This document shows positions 17,524 to 26,172 of a stretch of DNA of 64,000 nt, one piece after another. Origin of the DNA: Nesterenkonia sandarakina (lineage in GTDB: Bacteria > Actinomycetota > Actinomycetes > Actinomycetales > Micrococcaceae); the NCBI RefSeq assembly GCF_013410215.1, contig NZ_JACCFQ010000001.1, positions 806,001 to 870,000 on the forward strand, written 5' to 3'. Position 1 is the first letter of the stretch; each line of letters opens with the position of its first letter. The position numbers and the translations under genes are program-made. The notes beneath the pieces were generated by a model that worked only from the letters and a program-made list of their open reading frames with translations, made no database searches and was not told the origin of the DNA.

Positions 17524-18010
17524 ACCGGTGCAGACCGGCTGCCAGCACCAGCCCCCAGAGCAGAAGCATCGGATACCAGAGCAGCGCCTGTCCCAGCCGT
17601 GCCGCAGGGTCCTGAAGGGACAGACCGGGCCAGAGCAGCAGCCCGGTGTTGATCAGCAGACCAACCGCCCCGTAGAGGATCAAGCCGGCAGCGACCAGTC
17701 GGGAGGCGTTCCACCACAGGACCCGATGTGCCCGGCGTCGCGAGGATCCGGCCGCACCGGCGGGCAGCGCGTGGACCGCCACCAGCGGAATGATCGCCGC
17801 ACCCGTCTTTCCCAGAGCGATTCCCAGCAGGGCAAGGCCGGTCAGCACCGGCATTGCATCCCGCAGGTCGATCAGCCACTGCCCGATGCTCGGCCGCAGC
17901 GCGTCTCCGCCGAAGGCCCAGTAGTAGCTCGGTGCCGCATTGAGCAGACCCAGCAGCGCGGCGACCCAGATCAGACCGGTGGACCGGGTCAGCCCGGTGG
18001 AGCGAGTCAT
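17501..18010 (-). CDS. DUF3995-like membrane protein
   Basis: A 169-aa protein with four hydrophobic segments. The N-terminal WVAALLGLLNAAPSYYWAFGG is typical of DUF3995, a small family of unknown function. It lies 13 bp after the TetR gene on the same strand and is probably co-transcribed with it, so it may belong to the regulon controlled by the operators at 18695-18744. The ATG at 18010 has only a weak AGGT upstream. Confidence 0.75.
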   Translation of the reverse strand: MTRSTGLTRSTGLIWVAALLGLLNAAPSYYWAFGGDALRPSIGQWLIDLRDAMPVLTGLALLGIALGKTGAAIIPLVAVHALPAGAAGSSRRRAHRVLWWNASRLVAAGLILYGAVGLLINTGLLLWPGLSLQDPAARLGQALLWYPMLLLWGLVLAAGLHRFRATRDV

Positions 18011-18023
18011 GTCAGCGACCTGG

Positions 18024-18632
18024 TCATGTCAACGATTGGAGACGCATCGATTCCTCCGCTCCGAGCAGCGCCTCGGCTGCCCGGCGGGCCTTGCAGGCCA
18101 TCGAGGAGTCCCCGGTGATCGCTGCGGTGGTCTGTGCGCCTTCGGCCAGCAGCATCAGCTGATCCCCCAGCTCCTCGGAGAACCCCGCCTCCACGGCGAG
18201 CTGTTCCATATAACGCCGGAAATCGCGTTTATGCGCCGCCGCCTTGGCGGCCACGGCGGGGGATTCGGTGGCCAGCTCGCCGAAGGCATTGATGAAGACG
18301 CAGCCGCGGAAGGAATCCGACTGGAACCATCCGGCGAGGTAGTCATAGATCGCCAGCAGGCGCGCCCTCGGGGAGTCTTGGAGCGCCATCGCCGTCGCGA
18401 TCTCATCCACCCAGATCTGGTGGCGGTAATCCAGGACCGCGAGCACGATGGCCTCTTTGGAGGGGAACACCGTGTAGAGACGCTTGAGCGAGACGCCGCT
18501 GCGCTGGCGCAGCGCGTCCATCCCCACGGCGCGGAAGCCATGGGCGTAGTAGAGCTCATCCGCCGCCTCGATGATGCTGGCGCGCAGCGGATCGCTGGAC
18601 TGGTGCAGGTGGGCGTCCCCCTGACGCGTCAT
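18024..18632 (-). CDS. TetR-family transcriptional repressor
   Basis: A 202-aa regulator. Residues 17-64 form the TetR helix-turn-helix (DELYYAHGFRAVGMDALRQR, then SGVSLKRLYTVFPSKEAI). The helical C-terminal ligand domain contains a CVFINAFGEL segment whose Cys could be redox sensitive, although that is speculative. AAGGAGAGG precedes the ATG. It is divergent from the hydrolase gene, and two palindromes between them (18695-18710 and 18727-18744) are its likely operators, repressing both itself and the hydrolase-OsmC-dehydrogenase genes. Confidence 0.92.
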   Translation of the reverse strand: MTRQGDAHLHQSSDPLRASIIEAADELYYAHGFRAVGMDALRQRSGVSLKRLYTVFPSKEAIVLAVLDYRHQIWVDEIATAMALQDSPRARLLAIYDYLAGWFQSDSFRGCVFINAFGELATESPAVAAKAAAHKRDFRRYMEQLAVEAGFSEELGDQLMLLAEGAQTTAAITGDSSMACKARRAAEALLGAEESMRLQSLT

Positions 18633-18694
18633 CCTGGGCCTCTCCTTAGAATTTCCGGGATCTTCATGGTGCGGTCATTCCAGTGTACTTGCCA

Positions 18695-19608
<914 letters not shown>

Positions 19609-19678
19609 CCACGTTCAGGAACCATCCGGACACAGCGACAAGACTGACGCTGGAACCACCAACTCAAGGAGACTCACT

Positions 19679-20119
19679 ATGCCTACACGCACAGCCCGCA
19701 CCGCCTGGAACGGATCACTCGAAGAGGGCTCCGGCCAGGTCGAGCTCAGCAGCTCCAAGATCGGCACCTACGAGGTGTCCTTCCCCAAGCGCGCTTCCGA
19801 CGAGGCCAATGGCAGCACCAGCCCGGAGGAGCTGATCGCCGCAGCGCACTCCTCCTGCTTCGCCATGCAGCTCTCCGCCGTGCTCTCCGGCGCCGGAGGC
19901 ACCGTGGAGTCCCTCGACGTCCGCGCCGACGTCTCCATGGGCCCGGATCAGGCAGGTGGCTTCAAGCTCACCGGCATCAAGATCACCGTCCACGGCGAGG
20001 TCACCGGCATCGACGAGGACACCTTCGTGAAGTCCGCCGAGGAGGCCAAGACCGGCTGCCCGGTCAGCAAGGCACTCACCGGGGTGGAGATCACCCTGGA
20101 CGCCACCCTGGAGAGCTGA
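19679..20119 (+). CDS. OsmC-family peroxiredoxin
   Basis: A 146-aa OsmC/Ohr-type protein that reduces organic hydroperoxides. The two catalytic cysteines are C60 (AHSSCFAMQLS) and C127 (KTGCPVSKAL), with the usual long helix between them. It lies 70 bp after the hydrolase and has CAAGGAG before its ATG. Length and layout match actinobacterial OsmC rather than Ohr (SPEELIAAAHSSC). The setting between a hydrolase and an alcohol dehydrogenase suggests defence against oxidised or electrophilic organics. Confidence 0.93.
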   Translation: MPTRTARTAWNGSLEEGSGQVELSSSKIGTYEVSFPKRASDEANGSTSPEELIAAAHSSCFAMQLSAVLSGAGGTVESLDVRADVSMGPDQAGGFKLTGIKITVHGEVTGIDEDTFVKSAEEAKTGCPVSKALTGVEITLDATLES

Positions 20120-20124
20120 GCCCG

Positions 20125-20140
20125 GGACCCCACCGGGTCC
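20125..20140 (+). terminator. Short hairpin after the OsmC gene
   Basis: GGACCC pairs with GGGTCC across a 4-nt loop, 5 bp after the OsmC stop. It is weak and may only attenuate read-through into the dehydrogenase gene. Confidence 0.35.
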
Positions 20141-20238
20141 ACCAGATTGTTGCAGGGTCGCGGCGCGCATCCATTGCCCGCTGCGGCCCTGCGCCATGTC
20201 CACCGTTCTTCCCCATCAGCTTTAAGGAACCACCCTTC

Positions 20239-21297
20239 ATGACCACCACGATCACCGCACTCCAGGCCGACAGCGCCGAGTCCAGCTTCACCACCCGCAC
20301 CCTTGAGCGGCGCAGCCTGGCCGCCGACGACGTGCGGATCGCCATCCGTTACGCCGGCATCTGCCACTCCGACATCCACCAGGTCCGCGACGAGTGGGGC
20401 GGCACCACCTTCCCGATCACCCCGGGCCACGAGATAATCGGCGAGGTCGTCGAGGTCGGCTCCTCGGTCTCGAAGTTCACCCTCGGCGACACCGTGGGTG
20501 TGGGCTGCTTCGTGGACTCCTGCATGGAGTGTGAGGCCTGCAAGGACGGCGAGGAGCAGTTCTGCAGCCAGGGCGTCGTCGGCACCTATAACGGCCAGGA
20601 CAAGTTCGGAGAGAACACCCACGGCGGCTACAGCCAGCAGATCGTGGTGCGCGACCACTTCGTGCTGAACATCCCTGAGGGCATGGATCCCGCCGCAGCC
20701 ACCCCGCTGCTCTGCGCCGGGATCACCACCTATGCCCCGCTCAAGCGCTACGGCGCCGGCCCCGGCGTCAACGTCGGCGTCATCGGCATGGGCGGCCTGG
20801 GTCACGTGGCCGTGAAGATCGCCGCCGCCATGGGCGCCGAGGTCACCGTGCTCAGCCGCACCGACTCCAAGAAGGAAGACGGCCTGGCCTTCGGCGCCAA
20901 GGCCTACCGTGCCACCGAGGACGGCTCGGCGTTCAAGGACCTCGCCGGCAGCTTCGACCTGGTCATCAACACCGTGGGCGCCTCGGTCAGCCTGGACTCC
21001 TTCCTGGGCCTGCTGGGCCGCGGCGGCACCATGGTCAACGTCGGCGCACCCAGCGAGGAGCAGTCCTTCCAGATGTTCTCGCTGCTCGCGATGCGGCGCA
21101 ACTACGCCGGCTCCATGGTCGGCGGGCTGCCCGAGACCCAGGAGATGCTGGACTTCTGCGCGAAGCACGGCATCACCTCCACGATCGAGCTGATCAACGC
21201 CGACCAGGTGGATGAGTACTACGAGAAGGTCGTCTCCGGCGACGTGCGCTACCGCGCGGTCATCGACATCGCCTCGCTGGAGTCAGCCGCCGTCTGA
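20239..21297 (+). CDS. Zinc-dependent NAD(P) alcohol dehydrogenase (YahK/CAD-like)
   Basis: A 352-aa medium-chain dehydrogenase. Catalytic zinc ligands are C42 (AGICHSD) and H64-E65 (GHEIIGEV); the structural zinc site is C95, C98, C101 and C109. The nucleotide fold carries GVIGMGGLGHVAVKIA. The overall pattern matches aldehyde reductases of the YahK/cinnamyl-alcohol type, which reduce aldehydes with NADPH. TTTAAGGA precedes the ATG. It is third in the presumed TetR-controlled cassette, where it could reduce toxic aldehydes formed from peroxidised lipids. Confidence 0.93.
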   Translation: MTTTITALQADSAESSFTTRTLERRSLAADDVRIAIRYAGICHSDIHQVRDEWGGTTFPITPGHEIIGEVVEVGSSVSKFTLGDTVGVGCFVDSCMECEACKDGEEQFCSQGVVGTYNGQDKFGENTHGGYSQQIVVRDHFVLNIPEGMDPAAATPLLCAGITTYAPLKRYGAGPGVNVGVIGMGGLGHVAVKIAAAMGAEVTVLSRTDSKKEDGLAFGAKAYRATEDGSAFKDLAGSFDLVINTVGASVSLDSFLGLLGRGGTMVNVGAPSEEQSFQMFSLLAMRRNYAGSMVGGLPETQEMLDFCAKHGITSTIELINADQVDEYYEKVVSGDVRYRAVIDIASLESAAV

Positions 21298-21360
21298 GCG
21301 CTCGGCAGGTGCGGTGACGCTGTCAGCCCGGCGCTATGGTCGCCGCTGACCCTGCGGCAT

Positions 21361-21420
21361 CGAGAACGCCCCGTCCCGGAGGAGCCCTTCCAGCTCTGTT
21401 CCGCGGCGGGGCGTTCCTCG
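21361..21420 (+). terminator. Long-armed hairpin after the alcohol dehydrogenase
   Basis: CGAGAACGCCCCG at 21361-21373 pairs with CGGGGCGTTCCTCG at 21407-21420, with a single-base bulge and a 33-nt loop. It lies 63 bp after the dehydrogenase stop. The loop is long for a terminator, so another role is possible. Confidence 0.4.
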
Positions 21421-21590
21421 TGGCGCTTGATGAGACCCCCGGCAGCAACGAAAGCCGGTGATACGAGCGACCGGAGCTCGACCCCTCTTCCAACGCACAC
21501 CGAGTAGCCCCGGAGGGTCAGGGCTGGGAGGTTCGGGATGCCGCGCGCCGGACCCTCGCGGAACGCTGCGTCCTCCGGGAGAATGCCGTC

Positions 21591-22079
21591 ATGGGCAGCA
21601 CACGCCAGGATCAGCGACTTCAGACCCTGGTGCTGCTGCGCAAGGTGCGCGATCGGATCGATCGGGAGTACGACAGGCCGCTCGACGTCGATCAGCTCGC
21701 GCGCGGGGTGCACCTCTCCGCCGGGTATCTGAGCCGGCAGTTCAAGCTCAGCTTCGGGGAGTCGCCGTATTCCTATCTGATGACTCGCCGGATCGAACGG
21801 GCGATGACCCTGCTGCGGCGGGCGGACATGACAGTGACCGACGTCTGCTTCGCCGTCGGCTTCTCCTCGCTGGGCACCTTCAGCACCCGATTCGCCGAAC
21901 TGGTGGGTGTCCCGCCACGGATCTACCGGGAGAGTGCGGCGGGGGCCTTGGAGGGGGTCCCGCCCTGCCTGGCCAAACAGGTCAGCCGACCGATCCGGGC
22001 CGGCACGACGGCATCACCCATCGCGTCGAACGGGAAACTGGTCAGGAATCGAGAAGCGCGGGATGCCGCGCCTGCCTAG
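21591..22079 (+). CDS. AraC-family transcriptional regulator
   Basis: A 162-aa protein that consists almost only of the AraC DNA-binding domain. The first helix-turn-helix is in LDVDQLARGVHLSAGYLSRQ and the second in VTDVCFAVGFSSLGTFSTRF, followed by the family motif VGVPPRIYR. It has no large sensor domain; the last 40 residues are basic and poorly ordered. The next gene, a VOC protein, starts 10 bp later, so it is probably the target or partner. Confidence 0.9.
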   Translation: MGSTRQDQRLQTLVLLRKVRDRIDREYDRPLDVDQLARGVHLSAGYLSRQFKLSFGESPYSYLMTRRIERAMTLLRRADMTVTDVCFAVGFSSLGTFSTRFAELVGVPPRIYRESAAGALEGVPPCLAKQVSRPIRAGTTASPIASNGKLVRNREARDAAPA

Positions 22080-22090
22080 GCTCGTGGCCA
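22077..22090 (+). promoter_or_regulatory. Leaderless-type -10 box before the VOC gene
   Basis: TAGGCT at 22077-22082 lies 7 nt before the ATG at 22090, overlapping the stop codon of the AraC gene. It suggests the VOC gene also has its own leaderless promoter. Confidence 0.45.
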
Positions 22091-22500
22091 TGAACAACAT
22101 CACGATTCATTACACGTTTCTGCCACACACCGACCCCGAGGCCTCCCTCCGGTTCTACCGCGACCTGCTGGGCTTCGAGGTCCGTCAGGATGTCGGCTAC
22201 GAGGACATGCGCTGGATCACCGTGGGACCCGTCGAGCAGCCTCAGACCTCGATCGTGCTGCAGCCCCCGGCGGTGGACCCGGGCATCACCGATCAGGAGC
22301 GGGAAGTGATCCTCTCGCTCATCGCCAAGGGCAGCTTCGCCGGGATGACGCTGGCCGTCGATGACCTGGATGCCTTCTACCAGCAGCTGGAGAGCGCCGG
22401 AGCTGACGTGGTCCAGGAGCCGATCGACCAGGACTACGGGGTCCGGGACTGCGCCTTCCGAGACCCCGCCGGGAATCTGCTGCGCATCAGTCAGCGGTGA
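22090..22500 (+). CDS. VOC-family (glyoxalase/bleomycin-resistance-like) protein
   Basis: A 136-aa protein with the two-module beta-alpha-beta-beta-beta VOC fold. Module 1 is TFLPHTDPEASLRFYRDLLG and its continuation; module 2 includes LAVDDLDAFYQQLESAGADV and ends FRDPAGNLLRISQ. The metal ligands would be the early His and the late Glu/Asn positions, which are only partly clear here. The substrate is unknown. AraC plus VOC pairs are common in actinobacteria and often respond to electrophiles or antibiotics. Confidence 0.88.
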   Translation: MNNITIHYTFLPHTDPEASLRFYRDLLGFEVRQDVGYEDMRWITVGPVEQPQTSIVLQPPAVDPGITDQEREVILSLIAKGSFAGMTLAVDDLDAFYQQLESAGADVVQEPIDQDYGVRDCAFRDPAGNLLRISQR

Positions 22501-22518
22501 GCGCCTCGCTCTCAGTCC

Positions 22519-22564
22519 TTGTTTCCGCATAGGAAACTCGCTAGTGTTTCTTTCATGGAAACAC
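22519..22564 (+). promoter_or_regulatory. Leaderless promoter overlapped by two inverted repeats
   Basis: A -35 TTGTTT (22519-22524), a 17-bp spacer and a -10 TAGTGT (22542-22547) place the transcription start at the ATG at 22555. Two palindromes overlay it: GTTTCC-5-GGAAAC at 22521-22537 between -35 and -10, and GTGTTTC-7-GAAACAC at 22544-22564 across the start codon. This is a strong autorepression layout for the winged-helix gene downstream. Confidence 0.7.
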
Positions 22565-23007
22565 CAAGGTCCACGCCTAGCCCGGATGAGGCCCGCCGCG
22601 CCCTGGACGCTGCCCAGCGCGAAGAACAGGCCACCATCAATCGACCGGTGCCTGTCTGGTACTTCCCAGCCCTCGCCGGCTTGATCCTCGCCCTCTTCGG
22701 GCTCAATGCGCTCGGAGGGCTGAGCGGCCCTGCCCGGATACTCCAGGCAACGTTGATCATTCTGCTCGCCGTCGGGATGGGCGCCCTAGTGGGGCGGGTC
22801 AGCTTCAACCAGCCTGCTTACCGGGGCACCCGCGTGCCGTGGGTGACGGTGGGCGCGTCAGGACTGCTGGCAGGCGCAGTCCCGATCACGGCGATCCTCC
22901 TGGACGACGTCCTGGGCTCCTGGGTGTGGCTGATGGCCGGCGTCATCCTCGCGGCAGGGATCCTCGCTCTCGGCGTTCCCTATGAGCGGCGGCATCGTGG
23001 CGCCTGA
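22555..23007 (+). CDS. Four-helix membrane protein, co-expressed with a winged-helix regulator
   Basis: A 150-aa protein with a charged N-terminal 35 residues (DEARRALDAAQREEQATI) and four hydrophobic helices. I do not recognise a named function; the arrangement (small membrane protein translationally overlapping a small winged-helix repressor) is a known actinobacterial pairing. It starts leaderless at 22555. Its end overlaps the regulator gene by 26 bp. Confidence 0.75.
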   Translation: METPRSTPSPDEARRALDAAQREEQATINRPVPVWYFPALAGLILALFGLNALGGLSGPARILQATLIILLAVGMGALVGRVSFNQPAYRGTRVPWVTVGASGLLAGAVPITAILLDDVLGSWVWLMAGVILAAGILALGVPYERRHRGA

Positions 23008-23296
23008 GCCACAGTTCGACGCACTGATCCACGCCCCGCACCGACTGCGGATCTGCGCGATGCTCTCCCAGGCCACGGGGATCGAGTTCGGCGAGATCCA
23101 AGAACGCACCGGGCTCTCGAAATCTGCGCTGAGCAAGCACCTCGGTCAGCTCACCGATGTTGGATACCTCAGCGAGGAACCGATCCTCCGGGCAGGACAC
23201 TCACGTCTGGTGCTCTCGCTGACTCAGGCAGGGCGTCAGGCTTACCTCGCACACAAGGAGGCGCTCAAGCTGCTGCTGGAGGACCAGGATCCGTGA
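22982..23296 (+). CDS. Winged-helix transcriptional regulator (HTH_34/MarR-like)
   Basis: A 104-aa single-domain DNA-binding protein. HAPHRLRICAMLSQATGIEF is helix 1, ERTGLSKSALSKHLGQLTDV is the recognition helix region, and SRLVLSLTQAGRQAYLAH the wing and C-terminal helix. This is the short transcriptional-regulator family that often sits behind a DUF membrane protein. It overlaps the preceding gene by 26 bp and is probably the protein that binds the two palindromes at 22521-22564. Confidence 0.88.
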   Translation: MSGGIVAPEPQFDALIHAPHRLRICAMLSQATGIEFGEIQERTGLSKSALSKHLGQLTDVGYLSEEPILRAGHSRLVLSLTQAGRQAYLAHKEALKLLLEDQDP

Positions 23297-23382
23297 CCCG
23301 TGGTCACTGCAGCGGGAGTCTGACCTGCCGCTGAGAGCGAAACGCTGTTGCCCCTCCCGGGATCTTCACGTTGGATCGGCCT

Positions 23383-24399
23383 ATGAGACGGATCTTGATC
23401 CTCGGCGGCACCGGGTGGCTCGGTGCCGAGATCGCAGCCGCCGCGGTCGCCCAGGGCCACCAGGTGACCGCGCTGGCTCGCGGCGTCTCAGGATCCGCAC
23501 CCGCAGGGGTCCAGATGGTCCACGCCGACCGGACCGAGTCCGGAGCATACGCACCGGTGCAGCATCCGTGGGATGAGGTCATCGAGCTCAGCTACACGCC
23601 AGAGCTGGTGGAGTCGGCGCTCCACGCCCTCGCCGCATACGCCCGGCACTGGACGCTGATCTCCAGCGTCTCGGTCTATGCGCGCAACGATCAGTCCGAC
23701 GCCGAGGAGACGGCGCAGCTGCTTGTGCCCCAGGATCTTCAGGACTACGCCGACGCCAAGGTTCACGCCGAGAACATCTCCCGGGCCCGCCTCGGGCCGC
23801 GACTGCTGATCATCCGCCCCGGGCTGATCAGCGGACCCGGTGACCCCAGTGATCGGTTCGGATACTGGCCCGGCCGGTTCCAACGCGGCGGACGGGTGCT
23901 GGCCCCCGAACCTGCTCACCGTTGGGTGCAGACCATCGATGTGTCCGACCTTGCCGACTTCATCCTGGGACCGGGCTCCACCGTGGCCGGGACAGCTATC
24001 AACGCCGTCGGACTCCGCATCACCCTGGAGGAGTTTTTCGCCGAACTCCAAACCTCCGCTCCGGCGGGCACCACATTGGCTCCGGCGGAGGATCCATGGC
24101 TGCTGGAGCACGGCGTGAACTATTGGTCAGGCCCGCGATCCCTGCCGCTGTGGCTTCCGCTGCGTGACGCCGGCTTCGCCCAGCGCAGCAACGACCGCTT
24201 CGTGAATGCCGGCGGCACGCTGAGGTCTTTGACTGAGACCATCGCGCGGGTGCTGGTCGACGAGACGCGGCGGGGCCTGGACCGAACACGCCGTTCCGGA
24301 CTGAGCGCTGAGGAAGAAGCTGACCTGCTCCGAATGCTCCCGACTGCAACAGCGGGAGCGCCACTGAAGGATCAGGACCAAAACAACGGATCACGGTGA
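23383..24399 (+). CDS. NAD-dependent epimerase/dehydratase (extended SDR-like)
   Basis: A 338-aa protein. ILILGGTGWLGAEIAAAAV near the N-terminus is the NAD-binding glycine motif of extended SDRs. VSVYARND and the downstream DYADAKVHAE region resemble the Ser-Tyr-Lys catalytic area, with a Tyr and Lys in YADAK. The second half (GPGDPSDRFGYWPGRFQRGG) fits sugar-nucleotide or reductase families. The substrate is not readable. The start at 23383 has no clear ribosome site; a TTG four codons upstream is possible. Confidence 0.8.
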   Translation: MRRILILGGTGWLGAEIAAAAVAQGHQVTALARGVSGSAPAGVQMVHADRTESGAYAPVQHPWDEVIELSYTPELVESALHALAAYARHWTLISSVSVYARNDQSDAEETAQLLVPQDLQDYADAKVHAENISRARLGPRLLIIRPGLISGPGDPSDRFGYWPGRFQRGGRVLAPEPAHRWVQTIDVSDLADFILGPGSTVAGTAINAVGLRITLEEFFAELQTSAPAGTTLAPAEDPWLLEHGVNYWSGPRSLPLWLPLRDAGFAQRSNDRFVNAGGTLRSLTETIARVLVDETRRGLDRTRRSGLSAEEEADLLRMLPTATAGAPLKDQDQNNGSR

Positions 24400-24420
24400 C
24401 GCTGGCACCCGCCAAGAGCC

Positions 24421-24434
24421 TAGACTCAGTCGAG
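24421..24434 (+). promoter_or_regulatory. Leaderless-type -10 box before the glycosyltransferase gene
   Basis: TAGACT at 24421-24426 is followed after 7 nt by the GTG at 24434, with no ribosome-binding site. It would drive the three-gene unit 24434-27595. Confidence 0.55.
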
Positions 24435-25147
24435 TGAAAACCCCAACAGCGCCTGAGGTGCACGCGATCGTGGTGATCCCCGCCCACGATGAGGCGACCA
24501 CCGTCGGCGCCGCGGTCACCTCGGTCCAGGCGTCTGCCCGGCGCGCGGCTCTGCGGCTGCGGCTGATCGTGGTCGCCGATGCCTGTGCCGATGCGACGGC
24601 TCCCACGGCACGTGCCGCGGGGGCCGAGGTGATCGAGATCGGCGCCAACAACGTCGGCGCCGCGCGGGCCGCTGGATTCACCCACGCCTTGAGCACCACG
24701 GGCCCGGACACCGGCTCACACCCCGGCGCGCTGCCCTGGCTGGCCACCACTGACGCCGACACTCAGGTCCCACTGGACTGGCTCGCCAAGCACGCCGCGT
24801 ATCGGGACCGCGGTGCCGACGTCGTCGTGGGCACTGTCCTGCTCGCCCCGGTAGACGGGGAAGACCCGGTGGGCCGCGCCTGGGCCGAGGAGTACGCCGA
24901 GAAGATCACCGCAAGCGGACACCGGCACATCCACGGCGCGAACCTCGGCTTCAGCGCGCACGCCTATCTCAGCGTGCAGGGGTTCCGCAGCCTCGCCGAC
25001 GATGAGGACGTGGACCTGATGGCCAGGCTGCGCCTCAGCGGCGCCGTGATCGTCACCGCCACCGACCTGCCGGTGGTGACCTCGCGGCGCACCACCGGCC
25101 GCGCCCCGCGCGGATTCGCCCGAACCCTGGGAGCCTTGAACGCATGA
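24434..25147 (+). CDS. Glycosyltransferase family 2 protein
   Basis: A 237-aa GT-A-fold transferase. VIPAHDEATTVGAAV is the N-terminal nucleotide-binding strand, IVVADACADATAPTARAAGA the second, and TTDADTQVPLDWL carries the DxD metal/nucleotide-diphosphate motif. ANLGFSAHAYLSVQGF supplies the acceptor-side motif. The absence of membrane helices suggests a small-molecule or lipid-precursor acceptor. Its stop overlaps the next gene by 4 bp (ATGA), the first of two coupled junctions in this trio. Confidence 0.88.
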   Translation: MKTPTAPEVHAIVVIPAHDEATTVGAAVTSVQASARRAALRLRLIVVADACADATAPTARAAGAEVIEIGANNVGAARAAGFTHALSTTGPDTGSHPGALPWLATTDADTQVPLDWLAKHAAYRDRGADVVVGTVLLAPVDGEDPVGRAWAEEYAEKITASGHRHIHGANLGFSAHAYLSVQGFRSLADDEDVDLMARLRLSGAVIVTATDLPVVTSRRTTGRAPRGFARTLGALNA

Positions 25148-26172
25148 CCGACCTTCTGCACCAGCTCCACGAGCAGCTGCGCCGACCCAGCCCTGCGCTG
25201 CCCGGACGCGGCGACACCGCGGCCCGCTGGCAGCGCCTGGCCGCCATCGCGGCGCAGAACACCGTGCTGGGTCGGCTCTATGAGGCCCATGCCGACGCGG
25301 TCGCGATCACCTCCGACCTGCAGCACCCAGACCTGGTCTCTGCCGGTCAGCTCTGGGGAGTCTGGGCGGCTGAGCCCCCGAGCCCGGTCCTCACCGCTAC
25401 CCGCGGCGATGCCGGCTGGACCCTCTCCGGCAACAAGCCCTGGTGCTCCGGCGCCTCCCTGTGCAGCCACGCCCTGCTGACCGCGACCGTGACCCAGGAA
25501 CCCCAGGCCGAGGACGACGGCGGCAACTACGACACCGGCGCCGCGCAGAAGATGTTCTTCGCAGTGGACCTCTCCTCCCCCGGCGTCGCCCCGGTGCCTG
25601 ACACCTGGCATGCGGTGGGCATGGCGGCCAGCGACTCCGGCTGGGTGTCCTTCGACCAGGTGCCGGCCCAAGCGCTGGGCACCCACTCGGACTACCTGGA
25701 CCGGGCCGGCTTCTGGCACGGCGGCATCGGGGTCGCCGCCTGCTGGTACGGCGCCGCGCGCGCCATCGCCGAACCCCTGCTCCTGCGCGCCACCGGCCCT
25801 ACAGCCGCGCCGATCCTTCGAGCACACGCCGGAGCAGCGGGCGCCGCGCTGACCGCCGGATGGGCCCTGCTGCGCGGAGCTGCCCGCACCATCGACGCCG
25901 ACCCGCAGAATCTTCCGCTGGCGAAGGCGGAGGCCTTCGCGGTGCGCACCTACATCGATCGCATGGCCGCTGAGGTCATCGACCGCACCGGACGCGCGCT
26001 GGGACCAGGCCCGCTCGCCTCAGACCCCGCCCACGCCCAGCGGGTGGCCGATCTCAGCGTCTATATCCGCCAGTCCCACGCCGAGACCGATGAGGCGGCG
26101 CTGCCCGCGATCATCGCCGAGCACGGCCTGAGCTGGGACCACCTGATCGGAGACGCTCATGGCACCTGGTGA
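25144..26172 (+). CDS. Acyl-CoA dehydrogenase-like protein
   Basis: A 342-aa protein with the acyl-CoA dehydrogenase layout but shorter than canonical members (about 380 aa). The middle domain contains GDAGWTLSGNKPWCSGASLC, which corresponds to the FAD-contacting beta-domain (xWxLxGxKxWxTxA). A C-terminal helical bundle follows (AGAAGAALTAGWALLRGAAR). The normal catalytic Glu is not obvious, so it may have a different oxidation or be non-catalytic. It overlaps the glycosyltransferase by 4 bp and the PIG-L fusion by 14 bp. Confidence 0.8.
   Translation: MTDLLHQLHEQLRRPSPALPGRGDTAARWQRLAAIAAQNTVLGRLYEAHADAVAITSDLQHPDLVSAGQLWGVWAAEPPSPVLTATRGDAGWTLSGNKPWCSGASLCSHALLTATVTQEPQAEDDGGNYDTGAAQKMFFAVDLSSPGVAPVPDTWHAVGMAASDSGWVSFDQVPAQALGTHSDYLDRAGFWHGGIGVAACWYGAARAIAEPLLLRATGPTAAPILRAHAGAAGAALTAGWALLRGAARTIDADPQNLPLAKAEAFAVRTYIDRMAAEVIDRTGRALGPGPLASDPAHAQRVADLSVYIRQSHAETDEAALPAIIAEHGLSWDHLIGDAHGTW

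Noticed and set aside
19948-21168. A 406-codon minus-strand frame opposite the alcohol dehydrogenase
   Set aside because: Zinc-ligand and cofactor motifs prove the plus strand; the antisense frame is low-complexity.
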